From positions 1 through 49,443 of the forward strand of contig JAGWXK010000006.1 in NCBI GenBank assembly GCA_018969905.1: DNA of 49,443 bases, given 5' to 3'. Numbering within the stretch: position 1 is the stretch's first letter; the number at the start of each line of letters is the position of its first letter. This DNA is from Bdellovibrionales bacterium. Lineage in GTDB: Bacteria > Bdellovibrionota > UBA1018 > CAIMNF01. Shown in pieces: positions 45,715 through 49,443 of the stretch. Position numbers and translations under genes: made by a program. The notes below the pieces were generated by a model. That model had not been told where the DNA came from and did not search any database. It was given only the letters and a program-made list of their open reading frames with translations.

Positions 45715-46689
45715 TCAAATCCTCCACCAGAAATCAAGATAGACAAGGTACCCCTCGCTTCCGAATTCCAGATTCGTAAAATCCCGGGCCTGTAACGTGA
45801 GTGCGGAATGAAAATGATCCCACACCCATTGATAAGACAAAAGCCCTCCCAGGGTTTCTTCTTGGATGTCGATATTTGGACCAAAAATGATCCGGTTCCA
45901 GCGATTTGTAATGTACCCGTAATTCACGCTGAACTCTGCCGAGGTTCTTCGCTGATACAGCTCTGACTCGCCGGTCGTAATCCGGAGCTGGTTGTAGGTC
46001 AGGAATTTTGAATTCGAAAACGTATCCCAATAAACTGAAAAAGATCCGATTGCCCGCTTGTAATCCAGGTTGTAGCGGGACTCTGCCCCAAAACTTATCC
46101 GAAAATCCTCGTTTTCAATCGCCTGCCATTTCAATTGGAGATTTGTTTCTCCGAGAATGTTCAAAAAGGGCTGCGTGCTGATCTGAAGGGTTTCGCCAAG
46201 CCCATAGCCGAGAAGCGCAAGACCCACAAAAAACTCGCCCGACTCAAGCGTGGCCGCCGTCTGACCGGTCAGGGCTCCGAGATAGACTTGGGGTTTGTAT
46301 TTTGAGGAAATGAATCTCTTGCCGTGGATCACTAGATCATGGCGGCCCTGACTCATTTGATCCTTTGATTTTTCAAAATCAGATAAGTCAATCGACTCGA
46401 CCGCATCATCGACCCGAATCAGGCCATTATTGGAGTGCGAACGAACACGGGCAAGGATGTGGGGGGATTCCGGGCTTCGAGAGGTAACCTCGGCATAGCC
46501 AAGGATCTCATTTTGTACTTGGTCCCGAATCAGCAGCAGGTCCCCTGGTTGAAACGATCCTTGCGCCGTTTCAGAGATGCTGATTTCGTTTGCGGATGGG
46601 ATCGAGCGGATGGTTCCGCGGGCAGGCTCGGCTCGTGCGTGCAAAGGATTCAAAAGCACAAAGAGAAGCACGAAAATTGCGGGTCGCAT
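45715..46689 (-). CDS. Hypothetical outer-membrane/secreted protein
   Basis: 324 aa, signal peptide; C-terminal beta-rich region ending GYLVYLDFWWRI. Confidence 0.7.
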   Translation of the reverse strand: MRPAIFVLLFVLLNPLHARAEPARGTIRSIPSANEISISETAQGSFQPGDLLLIRDQVQNEILGYAEVTSRSPESPHILARVRSHSNNGLIRVDDAVESIDLSDFEKSKDQMSQGRHDLVIHGKRFISSKYKPQVYLGALTGQTAATLESGEFFVGLALLGYGLGETLQISTQPFLNILGETNLQLKWQAIENEDFRISFGAESRYNLDYKRAIGSFSVYWDTFSNSKFLTYNQLRITTGESELYQRRTSAEFSVNYGYITNRWNRIIFGPNIDIQEETLGGLLSYQWVWDHFHSALTLQARDFTNLEFGSEGYLVYLDFWWRI

Positions 46690-46832
46690 CGGAGGGCAGC
46701 CTATCGGGGGATGCTTTTGATGACAAGGGGGTAGGACTTGAAAGTCGGGTCTTTCGTCTTCTTTTTGGGCTCAAAAAACTTCAAGTGGAGGGTGGGATCG
46801 TGCTATGATCCCGAAACAATAGGAGACCCAAA

Positions 46833-47411
46833 ATGAAATCAACTTTGGTGGTGCTTGGCTCTGTTTTTGGAGTGATTGCGATTTGCGTGCTTTGGTTCAT
46901 CAGCGCGGGGAACGGCTTGATCGCGCTTGATGAAAAGGTGAACAGCTCCTGGTCCCAGGTTGAAAACGTCTATCAACGAAGAGCGGACCTGATTCCAAAC
47001 CTTGTGAACACCGTAAAGGGCTATGCCAAGCACGAAACCGAGCTTCTCACGGCCGTGACCGAGGCGCGTGCGTCCGTTGGCCAGATCAAAGTCAGCGCTC
47101 CAGGGGACCTCAAAAAGTTCGAAGCCGCTCAGGGGCAGCTTTCAAGTGCGCTCTCGAGGCTTATGGTCGTTGCCGAAAAATATCCTGATCTCAAGGCGAA
47201 CCAGAATTTTCTTGAACTTCAGAGTCAGCTCGAAGGAACAGAAAACCGCATCACGGTCGAGCGCCAGCGCTTCAACGAGTCTGCTCGTGAATTCAACACC
47301 GCCATTCGGCAGTTTCCGAAGTCGGTGGTAGCGGACTCCAAAGGGTTCAAGGCGCGCGAGTACTTTGAAGCAAAAAAAGGATCTGAAAACGCCCCCGAAG
47401 TGAAGTTCTGA
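46833..47411 (+). CDS. LemA family protein
   Basis: NGLIALDEKVNSSWSQVENVYQRRADLIPNLVNTVKGYAKHE. Confidence 0.95.
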   Translation: MKSTLVVLGSVFGVIAICVLWFISAGNGLIALDEKVNSSWSQVENVYQRRADLIPNLVNTVKGYAKHETELLTAVTEARASVGQIKVSAPGDLKKFEAAQGQLSSALSRLMVVAEKYPDLKANQNFLELQSQLEGTENRITVERQRFNESAREFNTAIRQFPKSVVADSKGFKAREYFEAKKGSENAPEVKF

Positions 47412-47415
47412 TCGG

Positions 47416-48213
47416 ATGCGGATATTTCGGGCATACCGGCGTTTGGTCGGGATTGGTCTTTCGCTCCTCCTTTGCACAGCCTCGGGGGCCCAGGCTTCTC
47501 TTTCGATTCCTCCGAGCCCAAGAGATTATGTGCATGATGGTGCGCAGATCCTTGACCCGGCAGCGCGTTCCCGATTGAGTGCGATTCTCTCAGCAGAGGA
47601 CAAGCGATCCGGAAACCAAGTGCTGGTCGCGACCTTCCCGGGCCTTCAAGGCGAGGACCATGTGGATTTCGTCACGCGGCTTTTTCAGGCTTGGAATCCC
47701 GGCACTAAAGACAAGAGCAATGGAGTGATCCTTGCCATATTCCAAGAGGACCGGAAGATCCGCATTGAGGTGGGCTATGGGCTTGAACCCCTGCTCACCG
47801 ATGCCAAAAGCAAAATGATCATTGAGCGCGCGATCAAGCCAAGATTTCGCGAGGGGCGGCAGGACATTGGGCTCATTGAGGGAGCGAAGGCAATCGTTGC
47901 TGTAGTGGCAGGGGAGCCGGTTCAGGTCACGAAAGAGAGTGGCCTTGCCTATCGGATGAAGAAGAATTTCTTCATTTTGCTTCCGATGTTCATTGTGTTT
48001 TGGATCATCGTTTTGGCTCGGAGCCGGAGGGGTTGGACGAGCCCTCAAGTCCGGAGACATTCAAGAAACTCATGGGACGGGCCTGATCATTGGGGTGGCT
48101 CCTCTGGTTGGGGCGGCTCTTCGGGGTGGGGTGGATCCTCTGGCGGAGGTTTTGGTGGGTTTTCAGGCGGTGGCGGAATGAGTGGTGGCGGAGGTGCCAG
48201 TGGTGATTGGTAA
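47416..48213 (+). CDS. TPM domain protein (YgcG-like) with Gly-rich tail
   Basis: YVHDGAQILDPAARSRLSAILSAEDKRSGNQVLVATFPG...GGFSGGGGMSGGGGASGDW. Confidence 0.92.
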   Translation: MRIFRAYRRLVGIGLSLLLCTASGAQASLSIPPSPRDYVHDGAQILDPAARSRLSAILSAEDKRSGNQVLVATFPGLQGEDHVDFVTRLFQAWNPGTKDKSNGVILAIFQEDRKIRIEVGYGLEPLLTDAKSKMIIERAIKPRFREGRQDIGLIEGAKAIVAVVAGEPVQVTKESGLAYRMKKNFFILLPMFIVFWIIVLARSRRGWTSPQVRRHSRNSWDGPDHWGGSSGWGGSSGWGGSSGGGFGGFSGGGGMSGGGGASGDW

Positions 48214-48631
48214 TCAGGCTCCTAACAAAAAACAGGTGATGAATGCTATTCGAATCGCTGAAGCCGGTACGAGTGGTGAGATCAGGGTTCATCTTTCCTA
48301 CAGTAAGAACGATCAGGATCTTTTGAAGTGTGCGGAGTCTTTGTTCCAAAAGCTCGGAATGCAGAACACGCGGCTTCGAAACAGTGTGCTTTTGTATTTG
48401 AATCCGAAACTCAAAAAATTCTCAATCTACGGGGATCAAGGGATTCACGAAAAGGTGGGTCCGGAATTTTGGACGAATCTTGCAAAAGAGGTGTCGATTC
48501 ACATTCGTGAAAAAGACATCACCGATGGAATAGTTTATGCGGTGGCGGCAATTGGTGCGGCGCTCAAGGAGCATTTTCCTGCGCTTGAAGAAAATCCAAA
48601 CGAAATCTCGGATGAGTTGACGGAGGACTGA
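48182..48631 (+). CDS. TPM domain protein
   Basis: MNAIRIAEAGTSGEIRVHLSY...LKKFSIYGDQGIHEKVG; overlaps the preceding TPM gene. Confidence 0.85.
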   Translation: MVAEVPVVIGNQAPNKKQVMNAIRIAEAGTSGEIRVHLSYSKNDQDLLKCAESLFQKLGMQNTRLRNSVLLYLNPKLKKFSIYGDQGIHEKVGPEFWTNLAKEVSIHIREKDITDGIVYAVAAIGAALKEHFPALEENPNEISDELTED

Positions 48632-48744
48632 GGGTTTTTTTGAGCTTGCAGGAAAGCGGTACGGTGAAATCCGTGCCGGAAGCCTTGTGGGAAGGGATGG
48701 CGGCATTCCGGCACGGATTCGACGGTTTTTCCTGAAGAGGGGAA

Positions 48745-49116
48745 TCAGGAAAAGGACACTTTTCTTACAAAACCTTCCAGGAATTTTCTTGCCTTTGATC
48801 GTTCGCGCACCCTGGTCCGGTCACCGTACCGGTTCAGTCGTTCCAGTGCGTGCTCGACAAGGTCTGCGAGTGCAAGGTGCAAAGTATCCGCGGATTTCTC
48901 CAGCCGCAAACCACGGTATTTGCCGCGCAGGATTTGCATTTTCACGGAGTAGAGATCCGGTCCCGGTTGTTCCGGTGCATTGTGCATTTCCAGGGTAACG
49001 CGAATTCGGGCGGTCTCCAGTCCCGGGAACTTAGAGACTAAAGGTAGAATTCTTTCGAGGACCGAAGCCCTCGTTAAATCGGACTTTTGAAGGTTCTTGA
49101 ATACAATCTGAATCAT
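48745..49116 (-). CDS. HPF/RaiA-like ribosome-associated protein
   Basis: Start MIQIVFKNLQKSDLTRASVLERILPLVSKFP; S30AE-like pattern. Confidence 0.65.
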   Translation of the reverse strand: MIQIVFKNLQKSDLTRASVLERILPLVSKFPGLETARIRVTLEMHNAPEQPGPDLYSVKMQILRGKYRGLRLEKSADTLHLALADLVEHALERLNRYGDRTRVRERSKARKFLEGFVRKVSFS

Positions 49117-49205
49117 GTTTGGTCTCCTCTTGTTCATGAGCAAATGCTAGGGGAGATCAAAACATTCATAAAATGGATAATAAAAATGATTACTATTGTA
49201 TAAAG

Positions 49206-49443
49206 TTATATTTTGAAGGATCGAAAAATCTTGTTTGCGAGCGGGTTCGGGATCTTTCGCGGAGAGGATATCAAAAACAGCTCCTCATGCACCCCTTGAA
49301 GCCTGCCAATCTCGATGAGATCTCCCCGGGATACTTGCATTCGTGCGGCATGAGCTGCGAGGGCCGCAATTCCGATGCCGTCTGATGCGAGGAGTTTCTT
49401 GATCGCAATGTCCTGGCTTTCCACGATGATCGACAATTCGACC
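49206..49443 (-). CDS. LysR-family regulator, C-terminal part (NhaR-like); N-terminus beyond window
   Basis: VELSIIVESQDIAIKKLLASDGIGIAALAAHAARMQVSRGDLIEIGRL, substrate-binding-domain-like; open to the window edge. Confidence 0.6.
   Translation of the reverse strand, partial: VELSIIVESQDIAIKKLLASDGIGIAALAAHAARMQVSRGDLIEIGRLQGVHEELFLISSPRKIPNPLANKIFRSFKI

Noticed and set aside
47960-48213. Glycine/serine/tryptophan-rich repeat (GWGGSSGWGGSSGWGGSSGGGFGG) as a possible novel repeat protein
   Set aside because: Gly-rich C-terminal tails are common in TPM/YgcG family proteins.
1-49443. CRISPR arrays, cas genes, prophage structural genes, IS transposases
   Set aside because: None seen in the ORF list or as regularly spaced repeats; the 10-bp-phased AAATCAC repeats are too short for CRISPR.

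Overview
The window looks chromosomal and probably comes from a Bdellovibrionota- or deltaproteobacteria-like Gram-negative bacterium; this is inferred from gene content and no search was run. Most of it is core genome: tRNA-Asp, a DAACS symporter, uvrC, a PLP sulfur enzyme plus gshA, trmB, flagellin with a sigma28-like promoter, bolA/grxD, epmA, a cell-wall recycling block (DOMON-like, NamZ, DacB), rmuC, a C45 Ntn-hydrolase, a Na+/H+ antiporter, cytochrome b561, a SUI1-like factor, a KirBac-like channel and tmRNA. A mosaic accessory segment of about 26.1-33.3 kb starts at the 3' end of tmRNA. It holds a 28-bp perfect inverted repeat, a tmRNA-3'-end-mimicking structured element, helically phased AAATCAC repeats, a truncated HxlR duplicate, an alpha/beta hydrolase frameshifted at a G8 tract, a Fic protein with an operator-like promoter, and a second degenerate copy of the structured element. 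The rest has a TetR-linked RND transporter fused to a LolA-like domain, a MarR/flavodoxin-like pair, a 940-aa secreted protein joining L,D-transpeptidase-like and lysozyme-like domains, and a LemA/TPM cluster. The best candidates for something undescribed are (1) the structured repeats behind RNA genes, (2) the L,D-transpeptidase/lysozyme-like fusion, (3) a zinc-ribbon protein with a UvrD-C-terminal-like domain next to a UvrC that lacks its HhH domain, and (4) a 195-bp MITE-like element. Protein assignments are recognition from the translated sequences, not database results.
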